DNA of 43,675 nucleotides from Geobacteraceae bacterium. GTDB taxonomy: Bacteria; Desulfobacterota; Desulfuromonadia; Desulfuromonadales; Geopsychrobacteraceae. Where the stretch lies: contig SLDV01000111.1 of assembly GCA_007125165.1 (NCBI GenBank), positions 1 to 43,675 on the forward strand, read 5' to 3'. The notes beneath the pieces are model-generated. The model made no database searches, was not told the DNA's origin, and was given only the letters and a program-made list of their open reading frames with translations. A program made the position numbers and the translations under genes. Of the stretch, positions 18,411 to 26,087 are shown in pieces (position 1 is the first letter of the stretch; every line of letters starts with the position of its first letter).

Positions 18411-19430
18411 ATGATAGAGGCCCGACTCTACAACAAGCGCTCAAACAACCAGGTCGCCTGCCGTCTGTGTGCCCACTTTTGTGTGATCAATAATGGTGAA
18501 CGTGGTCGGTGCGGTGTGCGCGAAAACCGTCATGGCACCCTCTATTCTCTGGTCTACGGTCACACCATCGCCAGCCATATTGATCCCATCGAGAAAAAAC
18601 CCCTGTATCACTTTTATCCCGGCAGCCGTTCTTTTTCCATTGCTACTCCCGGTTGCAACATGCACTGTCACTGGTGCCAGAATGCCGGGATATCCCAGAT
18701 TCCCCATAATCTTCAGTTTCCTGTCGGCGATGCCATGTCACCGGAGCAGGTTGTCGTAGCTGCGCAACAGAGCGGCAGTCACTCCATTGCTTACACCTAC
18801 ACCGAACCGACCATCTTTTTTGAATATAGCCTCGACACCGCCCGCCGCGCCGCCGCGGCCGGGGTCGCCAATGTCTATGTCAGCAACGGTTACATGACGG
18901 CTGAGATGTTGGAGATGGTTCACCCGTACCTTGGTGCCGCTAACATCGACCTGAAGTCCTTTCGCGACCCGACCTATCGCAAATATGCCGGAGCCCGGTT
19001 GCAGCCGGTTCTTGACAGCCTGAAAAGACTCCACCATTTCGGTATCTGGCTCGAAGTCACCACCCTGATCATTCCGGGAATCAATGATGATCCGCAGGAG
19101 CTTAAAGAACTCGCTGAATTTATCGTTACCGAACTGGGCGCCGACACCCCCTGGCATGTCAGCCGTTTCTATCCCCAATATAAACTTCAGAATCTGCCCC
19201 CAACCCCGCCGGCCTCCATCAACCAGGCAGTGGACATCGCCCGAGCCGCCGGGCTGAATTATATCTACGTCGGTAACCTGGGTGTTGATTGCGATACCAG
19301 TTGTCCCGGTTGTGGAATTGTCCTGATCCAGCGGCGGGGCTACAGTATTAGAAGCAACCGGATTAATCCGGACAGTTGTTGCCCCGACTGCGGACATCAG
19401 ATTGTCGGTGTGGGGATGGGGGGAAAATAG
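18411..19430 (+). CDS. amrS: AmmeMemoRadiSam-system radical SAM enzyme (AmrS)
   Basis: MIEARLYNKRSNNQVACRLCAHFCVINNGERGRCGVRENRHGTLYSLVYG...EKKPLYHFYPGSRSFSIATPGCNMHCHWCQNAGISQ...YTYTEPTIFFEY. Confidence 0.9.
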   Translation: MIEARLYNKRSNNQVACRLCAHFCVINNGERGRCGVRENRHGTLYSLVYGHTIASHIDPIEKKPLYHFYPGSRSFSIATPGCNMHCHWCQNAGISQIPHNLQFPVGDAMSPEQVVVAAQQSGSHSIAYTYTEPTIFFEYSLDTARRAAAAGVANVYVSNGYMTAEMLEMVHPYLGAANIDLKSFRDPTYRKYAGARLQPVLDSLKRLHHFGIWLEVTTLIIPGINDDPQELKELAEFIVTELGADTPWHVSRFYPQYKLQNLPPTPPASINQAVDIARAAGLNYIYVGNLGVDCDTSCPGCGIVLIQRRGYSIRSNRINPDSCCPDCGHQIVGVGMGGK

Positions 19431-19479
19431 AGGGACATAAAACCGATTAATCTAATCGGTTTTATGTCCCTCTATTTTC
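19423..19479. repeat. Palindrome copy A: 27-bp perfect arms, 3-nt centre
   Basis: gaaaatagagggacataaaaccgatta-atc-taatcggttttatgtccctctattttc; arms exactly complementary. Contains the amrS stop (TAG 19428-19430). Confidence 0.95.
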
Positions 19480-19495
19480 AAGGCGTCAGCAAGAA

Positions 19496-20377
19496 ATGGT
19501 AAATTTTGGTACGACATTTGTCGCACTTGCGGCACTATGCTGGGGACTCTCAGGCGGGATCGGCGGCATTCTCACGGGGCAGGGGTGGGATCCGGTTGTC
19601 GTGTCGTTCTACCGGGGTGCGATCGGGCTGTTGTTTGTTCTCGTCTGGCTGGTGTTGCGACCACAGGGCAGTGGACTGGCAAGTCGCCGCTTATGGTTCT
19701 GGTCGGCCATTGCCGGTCTCGGGGTTGCCGGAAACTTCTCATTCTATTTTATCAGCATTGCCGAGGGCAGTGTCGCAGTCGCGGCGACCTTGATGTATTG
19801 CGCCCCGGTGTTCGTCTATCTCGTATCCTTCACGCTCAAGCTTGAAAGTCCCTCTTTGTTCAAGTGGGTGGCGATCGCAATGGTCATGCTTGGAGTTGTA
19901 CTGCTGACAGGTATTTACGATATTGGAGCAGGTGAGGTTACGCCGCTTGCCGCCGGTGCCGGGTTGCTTTCCGGCCTGTCCTATGCGGTATTTATTTTCG
20001 GCTTCAAGTATGCTGCCCCGCACGGCAGCCCACAGGCGATTCTGGTGATAGCGTTTGCGGTGCTTGCCACGATACTTTTCGGGCTGGGTGATGGCGAACA
20101 GACCGTAGCCGTGCTGACAACACCGAGCTGGCCATTGTTCGTGGTGCTGGGAGTGGTTGGCGCCGGATTGTCGTTCATTGTCTATATCATCGGTTTGACC
20201 CGTACCGCTCCGGCGGTGGCCTCCATTGTGGCGATGGTTGAGCCGGTCACTGCTTCGCTATTCGGCGTTGTGATTTTAAATGAAAGTCTGGTTGATCTAC
20301 AGATCTTCGGCATGGGATTGATTTTGGCCACGGTTACTGCGCTGAGCGTATATTCGGGGGGAAATAGGGGGACATAA
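19496..20377 (+). CDS. EamA/DMT-superfamily transporter
   Basis: TM-rich protein MVNFGTTFVALAALCWGLSGGIGGIL...VVVSFYRGAIGLLFVLVWLVLR...AAVAATLMYCAPVFVYLVSF-type region...ASIVAMVEPVTASLFGVVILNESL. Confidence 0.92.
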   Translation: MVNFGTTFVALAALCWGLSGGIGGILTGQGWDPVVVSFYRGAIGLLFVLVWLVLRPQGSGLASRRLWFWSAIAGLGVAGNFSFYFISIAEGSVAVAATLMYCAPVFVYLVSFTLKLESPSLFKWVAIAMVMLGVVLLTGIYDIGAGEVTPLAAGAGLLSGLSYAVFIFGFKYAAPHGSPQAILVIAFAVLATILFGLGDGEQTVAVLTTPSWPLFVVLGVVGAGLSFIVYIIGLTRTAPAVASIVAMVEPVTASLFGVVILNESLVDLQIFGMGLILATVTALSVYSGGNRGT

Positions 20378-20415
20378 TACCGATTAATTTAATCGGTATT
20401 ATGTCCCCCTATTTC
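20361..20415. repeat. Palindrome copy B: 27-bp perfect arms, 1-nt centre
   Basis: gaaatagggggacataataccgattaa-t-ttaatcggtattatgtccccctatttc; arms exactly complementary. Contains the EamA-gene stop (TAA 20375-20377). Confidence 0.95.
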
Positions 20416-20700
20416 TCACCTATTTCTCATATATTCGTCCCACTCCAGCGGTAGCAGATCCTTCTTGTTGTTGTTGCATTCCTTACACGCCGGCACGCAG
20501 TTGCCCCTGGAGCTACGGCCGCCGCGAGTGATGGGAAGGATATGATCAAGGGTGAGTTCTTTGGGAGGGAATGTGCGTTGGCAATAATGGCAGATACCGG
20601 TGGCGATGCGGTTTTTCCACCACCCTTGTTTGCGCAGTTCACGCGCTTTATCGCGTTCACGGCGAATCTGTTGTTCATCGATATCGAGAAAAAAATCCAC
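20416..20700 (-). CDS. HNH endonuclease family protein
   Basis: GICHYCQRTFPPKELTLDHILPITRGGRSSRGNCVPACKECNNNKKDLLP: CxxC...DHI...N...CxxC HNH signature. Confidence 0.92.
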   Translation of the reverse strand: MDFFLDIDEQQIRRERDKARELRKQGWWKNRIATGICHYCQRTFPPKELTLDHILPITRGGRSSRGNCVPACKECNNNKKDLLPLEWDEYMRNR

Positions 20701-20733
20701 TTCTGCTCTGCCTTTGTACTGATCGGTTTTGCG

Positions 20734-21540
20734 TCAGGCCGACCGCTGTTTGTCCAGCATGATAAAGCCCATCTGGCGCCCGGTTTTTCCTTCATCGCGC
20801 CGGTAGGAAAAAAACATTTCCGGCTGGGTAAAGGTGCAGTGCCCGCTATCTTCAATGGCGTCAGGGGTAAGGCCTGCCTGTTCCAGTTGCAGGCGGCAGC
20901 TCAACGCCAGGTTGAGGTTCCAGTGCCCCAGGCGGGTTTCGCGGGAAATTTCGTTCCAGAAACCACTGCCCTGCCGGAAGGCATCACGCACCGGGCGATC
21001 AACTTCGTACTTGTCAGCACCAATGCCCGGGCCGACTGCTGCGATGATGTCTTGCGACGTGCAGGAAAAATGACTGGTCATGGCCTTGACAGTTTTATTG
21101 ATCAGCCCGTCTGCTGCGCCGCGCCAGCCGATATGGACCGCAGCGACTGCTGTCAGCTGTTTGTTCCACAGCAGTAGCGGATAGCAGTCAGCAGTCAGAA
21201 TACCGATCATGATGCCCGGCTGATTGGTGATAACCGCATCGACCTCAACCCGGTTGAAATGACTCAAATCGAGATTGGGCTCGTCGATCAGGAGCAGGTC
21301 CTTGCCATGGACCTGCTTGACGGTAAGAAGCTGGCGCAGGGGCAGATCGAAGGCGCGAGCGAAGGTTGAGCGGTTCCCTTCGACATGGGCTTTAAGGTCG
21401 TCGGTGTTGGTGCCCAGGTTCAGAGAGTGGTAAGGGAGTCGGCTGACACCGCCGTTGCGGGTGCTGAACCCGGCGATCAATCCGGGGGAGATTTTAGCAG
21501 GCTGCAGATAGGATATTTTTCCCTTGCGGACCAGTTTCAT
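20734..21540 (-). CDS. pgeF: Peptidoglycan editing factor PgeF / YfiH-family multicopper polyphenol oxidase
   Basis: ISPGLIAGFSTRNGGVSRLPYHSLNLGTNTDD, VKQVHGKDLLLID, ADCYPLLLWNKQLTAVAAVHIGWRGAADGLI, GPGIGADKYEVD. Confidence 0.92.
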   Translation of the reverse strand: MKLVRKGKISYLQPAKISPGLIAGFSTRNGGVSRLPYHSLNLGTNTDDLKAHVEGNRSTFARAFDLPLRQLLTVKQVHGKDLLLIDEPNLDLSHFNRVEVDAVITNQPGIMIGILTADCYPLLLWNKQLTAVAAVHIGWRGAADGLINKTVKAMTSHFSCTSQDIIAAVGPGIGADKYEVDRPVRDAFRQGSGFWNEISRETRLGHWNLNLALSCRLQLEQAGLTPDAIEDSGHCTFTQPEMFFSYRRDEGKTGRQMGFIMLDKQRSA

Positions 21541-21606
21541 TACAAGCTCCAGTATAAAAAATTAACAGTTGTACAAAAAATCAGAAAAAGGGGGTCGTTG
21601 TGGCCA

Positions 21607-22581
21607 TTAATCGGGGGCTGACGCTCCCTTTCGCAGATAGGCGATAATATGACGCAGTGGCGCCGGGATGTCACTGCTAAATTCGAGAAAATCGCCGCTA
21701 CGCGGATGAATGAAGCCAAGGCTGTGGGCGTGCAGGGCCTGACCGGGTAGTTGGCGAATCAGTAGGCGTAACTGATGATCTTTGATGTTATTCAGCTCAG
21801 CGCGCTTGCCATAGAGGGGGTCGCCAACCAGCGGATGGCCTGCTTCACTTAAATGAACACGGATCTGATGAGTGCGCCCGGTTTCCAGTTGCAGGCGGAT
21901 CAGACTGAACTTTTCCTGTTCAAAGTTGTCGATGATGCTCCAGTGGGTAACGGCTCTTTTACTGTTTCGGGCTTTGGCGCTGAACCTTTTACGGTGAACC
22001 GGGTGACGCCCCAGGGGCTGGTCAATGCTTCCCCTGGCGGCTGACATGTGGCCATGGATCAGGGCCAGATATTCGCGCTTGATGCTGTGCCGCCGGAACT
22101 GTTCGGCCAGATGCTGGTGGGCACTGTCATGTTTGGTGACGACCAGAACCCCTGAAGTGTCTTTGTCCAGGCGGTGAACGATGCCTGGGCGCAGAGCGCC
22201 ACCGATGCCGGCGAGATCGTCGCAATGATGCAGCAAAGCATTAACCAGAGTTCCCTGACTATGGCCTGCTGCCGGGTGGACTACCATGCCGGCAGGTTTG
22301 TTGATGACGATCAGATCCTGATCTTCGTAAAGAATGTCGAGGGGAATAGATTCAGCAATAGCTTCAAGGGGTTGTGGTGGCGGCAGCGATATCTGAATGG
22401 TTTCACCACCTTTGAGCTTGAAACTGGCTTTGGTCGGGGCGCCATCGCAGATAACCTGCTGATTGTCGATGAGCTTTTTAAGCTGAGCCCGGCTGATATC
22501 GGGCAGAGCCTCTGCCAGAAACGCATCCAGTCGTTGTGCGGGATGGTCACAGGGAAACAACAACTGTCGGGACCGGGTCAT
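21607..22581 (-). CDS. rluD: RluA/RluD-family 23S rRNA pseudouridine synthase
   Basis: S4-like RLDAFLAEALPDISRAQLKKLIDNQQV; VINKPAGMVVHPAAGHSQGTLVNALL; PGIVHRLDKDTSGVLVVTK. Confidence 0.93.
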   Translation of the reverse strand: MTRSRQLLFPCDHPAQRLDAFLAEALPDISRAQLKKLIDNQQVICDGAPTKASFKLKGGETIQISLPPPQPLEAIAESIPLDILYEDQDLIVINKPAGMVVHPAAGHSQGTLVNALLHHCDDLAGIGGALRPGIVHRLDKDTSGVLVVTKHDSAHQHLAEQFRRHSIKREYLALIHGHMSAARGSIDQPLGRHPVHRKRFSAKARNSKRAVTHWSIIDNFEQEKFSLIRLQLETGRTHQIRVHLSEAGHPLVGDPLYGKRAELNNIKDHQLRLLIRQLPGQALHAHSLGFIHPRSGDFLEFSSDIPAPLRHIIAYLRKGASAPD

Positions 22582-22854
22582 TTACCAGATCTGGCTCTCG
22601 ATTTTTCCTGCCTGCTGTTTGATCAGAACGTCGACAATGGCCCGCTCATAGAGATGGTCACGGTTTGTAAGATCGGGTGAAACACGTGAGAAGAAATGCT
22701 CGCGTCCTTCTTCCAGCTCTTCGTTCATCAGCTCAAAGATATTGTCGCTTTTTATCCCCTCGGATACTTTGTCCTGATTGTAAAGGGCGATGTCGGATAC
22801 AATGGCCCTGGCCAGGCGGAAGGCCAGATCAGGGTTTTCTACTACTCTTGCCAT
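22582..22854 (-). CDS. Conserved hypothetical protein (90 aa), directly upstream of rluD
   Basis: RBS cacaggaggcactatctATG; MARVVENPDLAFRLARAIVSDIALYNQDKVSEGIKSDNIFELMNEELEEGREHFFSRV. TAA stop directly abuts the rluD ATG. Confidence 0.8.
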   Translation of the reverse strand: MARVVENPDLAFRLARAIVSDIALYNQDKVSEGIKSDNIFELMNEELEEGREHFFSRVSPDLTNRDHLYERAIVDVLIKQQAGKIESQIW

Positions 22855-22924
22855 AGATAGTGCCTCCTGTGCAGCAGTCTGATGAGCCGAGAATTGAATT
22901 CTATTAATTTTTGCTCCTGTTGGC

Positions 22925-22972
22925 AAGACATAAACGGTAAAATCGGATTTTATGTCCCTATCGGTATATTTT
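22925..22972. repeat. Possible decayed relative of the 27-bp palindrome (copies A and B)
   Basis: aagacataaacggtaaaatcggattttatgtccctatcggtatattttca resembles '(g)gacataaaacc...aatcggttttatgtccctctattttca' of copy A, with only about 8 bp of stem left (gacataaa/tttatgtc). Confidence 0.5.
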
Positions 22973-23079
22973 CAGGTGGGGCACGCCAGTTTTTTGTGTT
23001 AGGATTCGCCCCGTTGTATAAGGTCGTAAAATAGTTCAAAATATGGGTGATTCTAACAGGTTTTTTCAACGAGGAAAGA

Positions 23080-23472
23080 ATGTCGAAGGCTCGTCCTGCA
23101 CAAAAAATACTTTTTGTTGATGATGAAAAAGCCCTGACGGCATTAGGCAAAGATATGCTGACTGATGAGGGCTTTGAGGTGGTGTGCGCCGCCAGCGGTC
23201 GTCAGGCACTCGATCTGTTTGAACAGCACGGCCGGCGATTTGATCTGGTTGTTACCGATGAGTCGATGCCGGGAATGACCGGGATTGAATTGGCGCAACA
23301 GCTCTTTGCGTTGGCCCCTGAGATGCCGGTTGTTTTGTGTTCCGGGTACATGCTGTCGATGGAAGATGAAGGGATTGCGCAGACCAACATAAAAAAGGTG
23401 TTGGCAAAGACTGACGTGTTTCTGTCTTTACCACAACTGATAAAAACCCTTCTTGTCAGTTCTCCGAATTGA
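23080..23472 (+). CDS. Single-domain response regulator (receiver domain)
   Basis: RBS gaggaaagATG; MSKARPAQKILFVDDEKALTALGKDMLTDEGFEVVCAASGRQALDLFEQ...DLVVTDESMPGMTGIELAQQL...MPVVLCSGY. Confidence 0.92.
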   Translation: MSKARPAQKILFVDDEKALTALGKDMLTDEGFEVVCAASGRQALDLFEQHGRRFDLVVTDESMPGMTGIELAQQLFALAPEMPVVLCSGYMLSMEDEGIAQTNIKKVLAKTDVFLSLPQLIKTLLVSSPN

Positions 23473-23508
23473 CCCGTCAAAAAAATCAGAGTATTTTCAG
23501 GCAGCTTT

Positions 23509-23829
23509 TTAGCGCAACAATACCACCAGCAGAACAATAACAACGGCAGCTCCAGCAAGAAGTGGCACCAGCGGCAGCTTGTTGGTGGTCTTCTGCCCGG
23601 TTGCCGCAATGTTGAGTTGACCGATGACAGGAAATCGTTCGATGACCGAACGGACATGGGGCGCGGTTTTCAGTTCTTCGGTCAGGTCATGGCCGGCCTG
23701 ATGTGCCCCCTCGTGATTACCGTCGGTCCAGAGTGTGCTGTTGCTCAGGTCATAAACAACACCGCTGACGGCAACATAAGCCGGCTTCCCGTCGCGCCCA
23801 TTGTAATTTGACAGCTCTTCTAATGTCAT
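23509..23829 (-). CDS. Cytochrome b5-like heme/steroid-binding domain protein with C-terminal TM helix
   Basis: MTLEELSNYNGRDGKPAYVAVSGVVYDLSNSTLWTDGNHEGAHQAGHDLTEELKTAPH...LVPLLAGAAVVIVLLVVLLR. Confidence 0.88.
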   Translation of the reverse strand: MTLEELSNYNGRDGKPAYVAVSGVVYDLSNSTLWTDGNHEGAHQAGHDLTEELKTAPHVRSVIERFPVIGQLNIAATGQKTTNKLPLVPLLAGAAVVIVLLVVLLR

Positions 23830-23964
23830 TTTCTCTCCGCCTTAAGATGTTGATGAAGTCTGGGCTCTCGTTGCAACGAAGGTTCGCTGTTTTCCCTGGC
23901 TGCATTTTTCTGACCACTATGATAAACAGAGATAGCCTTGAGGGTAAACAGGTAAAAGGAGTAA

Positions 23965-23985
23965 ATGAAAGCTATCAGATCTTGA
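23965..23985 (+). promoter_or_regulatory. Possible 6-aa leader ORF upstream of proC
   Basis: aaaaggagtaaATGAAAGCTATCAGATCTTGA (MKAIRS*), followed 4 nt later by the proC ATG at 23990. Confidence 0.35.
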
Positions 23986-23989
23986 AAGG

Positions 23990-24811
23990 ATGACCAAGAT
24001 GACCAGCGTTTATAAAATCGGCTTTATCGGTGGTGGAAATATGGCTGAAGCTTTGATCAAGGGGCTTCTGGCAGTCAATTATCCGGCCGATAAAATTGTT
24101 GTTTCGGAACCGATAGGCACCCGCCGCGACCAGTTGCAGGAAACCTTTGGTGTGACCTTGGCAGAGAATAATCCGGACCTGGTAAATATGTGCGAGATTG
24201 TGGTTCTGGCGATCAAGCCGCAAATTGTTGATGAGGTGCTGCGTGAAATTGTCCCGGTCTGGAATGATAACAAGCTGATGGTGTCGATTCTCGCCGGTGT
24301 CACCTGTGTCAGTATCGAAAGAAAGTTTGCCGGCTCGCCACGGGTTGTGCGGGTGATGCCTAATACGCCGGCACTGGTTGGCGAGGCGGCCACTGCCATC
24401 TGTCAAGGTAGTCATGCCGGCAAGGAAGATCTGCAGATCGTTAGTGAACTGTTCGAAAGTGTTGGTATCGTCGAGTTGATTGACGAGCGCCAGATGGATG
24501 CAGCAACGGGCTTGTCAGGTTCTGGTCCGGCTTATATCTATACGGTCATTGAGGCCCTTGCCGATGGCGGTGTGCGTGAAGGACTGCGCCGCGATGTGGC
24601 CCACGCATTGGCGGTACAGACGGTTGTTGGGGCTGCATTGATGGTGCGCGAGACGAAGGAGCACCCGGCGATTTTGCGCGATCGGGTCTGCTCGCCCGGT
24701 GGCACGGCGATAACCGGAGTCAGCACCCTGGAGAAGAAGGGTTTGCGAACGACCCTGATGGAAGCGGTTTCGGCGTCAGCGGCACGTTCGCGCGAACTGG
24801 GTGGAAATTGA
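23990..24811 (+). CDS. proC: Pyrroline-5-carboxylate reductase
   Basis: YKIGFIGGGNMAEALIKGLL...VLAIKPQIVDEVL...RVMPNTPALVGEAATAIC...ATGLSGSGPAYIYTVIEALADGGVREGL...VCSPGGTAITGVSTLEKKGLR. Alternative Met at 24000. Confidence 0.95.
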   Translation: MTKMTSVYKIGFIGGGNMAEALIKGLLAVNYPADKIVVSEPIGTRRDQLQETFGVTLAENNPDLVNMCEIVVLAIKPQIVDEVLREIVPVWNDNKLMVSILAGVTCVSIERKFAGSPRVVRVMPNTPALVGEAATAICQGSHAGKEDLQIVSELFESVGIVELIDERQMDAATGLSGSGPAYIYTVIEALADGGVREGLRRDVAHALAVQTVVGAALMVRETKEHPAILRDRVCSPGGTAITGVSTLEKKGLRTTLMEAVSASAARSRELGGN

Positions 24812-24836
24812 GCCTCAGGGCAACCTGTCTGTTGTG

Positions 24837-26078
24837 ATGTGCAGGCCCCCTTTTCATTATGGCTGGCTGATTATTGTTGCCTGCGTGCTGACCACTTTTT
24901 CCTGCTTCGGGCTGGCACGTTTCGCCTTTGCGATGCTTTTGCCGGGGATGCAGGAAGGGCTGTTATTAAGTTATGACCAGATGGGTTATCTGGGGACAGC
25001 AAACTTTGTCGGTTATCTCCTCGCCGTTGCCGTCACACCGACAGTGCTCGGCTTGTGGCGTCCGCGTCTGACCCTGGGCTCATCTCTTTTTCTGGTTGCT
25101 GTGACTCTGGCGGCCATGTCCCAGGCCCAAACCTTCGGCACGCTGTTTTCTCTCTACTTGTTGACCGGTTTTGGTAGCGGTCTGGCTAACATTTCCGGGG
25201 TGGTTCTGATCGCCTTCTGGTTTCGCCGTGATCGCCGCGGCCAGGCTGCCGGTCTGATGGTGGTCGGCAGTGGCCTGGCGATTATATTTTCGGGCTGGGT
25301 TGTTCCTCGTCTGAATCTGGTTGGTGGAAGCGATGGATGGCGGCTGAGTTGGCTGCTCTTTGCCCTCATTGTTGGTGTGCTGGCCCTGATCGTCTCCGTT
25401 CTGGCGCGGAATACTCCTGAAGAAATGGGGTTGCAGCCGATCGGACAGTCTGCCGTCGTGACAACAGCCGATGCCGGCAGCAGTTATCCGCGGGGCAGTG
25501 GCCGGATCCTGGTTCTGCTCGGCCTGCTTTATCTGGTTTTCGGTCTGACCTACATGGTCTACGGTACTTTTTTTGTGACCAGTCTGATTGTCGAGCACGG
25601 CTACGCGCACAGCGTGGCCGGACAATTCTGGTCGTGGGTGGGCTTTTTCAGTCTTTTTTCCGGGGTTCTGTTCGGGGCTCTATCAGATCGGATTGGCCGT
25701 CGATTTGGTTTGATGCTGGTTTTCCTGGTCCAGACGGCGGCTTACCTGCTCTCCGGGTCAGGATTGGGGCATGCTGCCCTGATGCTGTCAGTTGTTCTCT
25801 ATGGCGTCACTGCCTGGTCAATTCCCGCCATCATGGCCGCCGCGGTGGGAGATTATCTGGGTTCGGCACGAGCGGCTGCCGGTTTTTCATTGATCACCCT
25901 TTTCTTTGCCGGAGGACAGGTCTGTGGACCGGCTATCGCCGGAATCATGGCGGAGTACTTCGGCAGCTTTTCTCCCGCCTTTCTTCTCGCTGCCCTACTG
26001 ACCCTGGCGGCGGCTTTCTTTTCCCTGACATTGCCGCAAACAACCTCTGCTCAACCGGTCAGTGCCCGGCACCACTGA
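24837..26078 (+). CDS. MFS transporter
   Basis: MCRPPFHYGWLIIVACVLTTFSCFGLARFAFAMLLPGMQEGL...YLLTGFGSGLANISGVVLIAFWFRRDRRGQAAGLMVVGSG...GALSDRIGRRFGLML. Start uncertain. Confidence 0.88.
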   Translation: MCRPPFHYGWLIIVACVLTTFSCFGLARFAFAMLLPGMQEGLLLSYDQMGYLGTANFVGYLLAVAVTPTVLGLWRPRLTLGSSLFLVAVTLAAMSQAQTFGTLFSLYLLTGFGSGLANISGVVLIAFWFRRDRRGQAAGLMVVGSGLAIIFSGWVVPRLNLVGGSDGWRLSWLLFALIVGVLALIVSVLARNTPEEMGLQPIGQSAVVTTADAGSSYPRGSGRILVLLGLLYLVFGLTYMVYGTFFVTSLIVEHGYAHSVAGQFWSWVGFFSLFSGVLFGALSDRIGRRFGLMLVFLVQTAAYLLSGSGLGHAALMLSVVLYGVTAWSIPAIMAAAVGDYLGSARAAAGFSLITLFFAGGQVCGPAIAGIMAEYFGSFSPAFLLAALLTLAAAFFSLTLPQTTSAQPVSARHH

Positions 26079-26087
26079 ATGGCACCA

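Noticed and set aside
19423-19479. Palindrome A as an ordinary rho-independent terminator only
   Set aside because: Arms are perfect over 27 bp, extend through AT-rich ends, and the same element recurs at 20361-20415; a plain terminator does not explain this, though termination activity is possible.
20542-21177. 211-aa plus-strand ORF
   Set aside because: Antisense to HNH and PgeF, both of which have clear conserved motifs.
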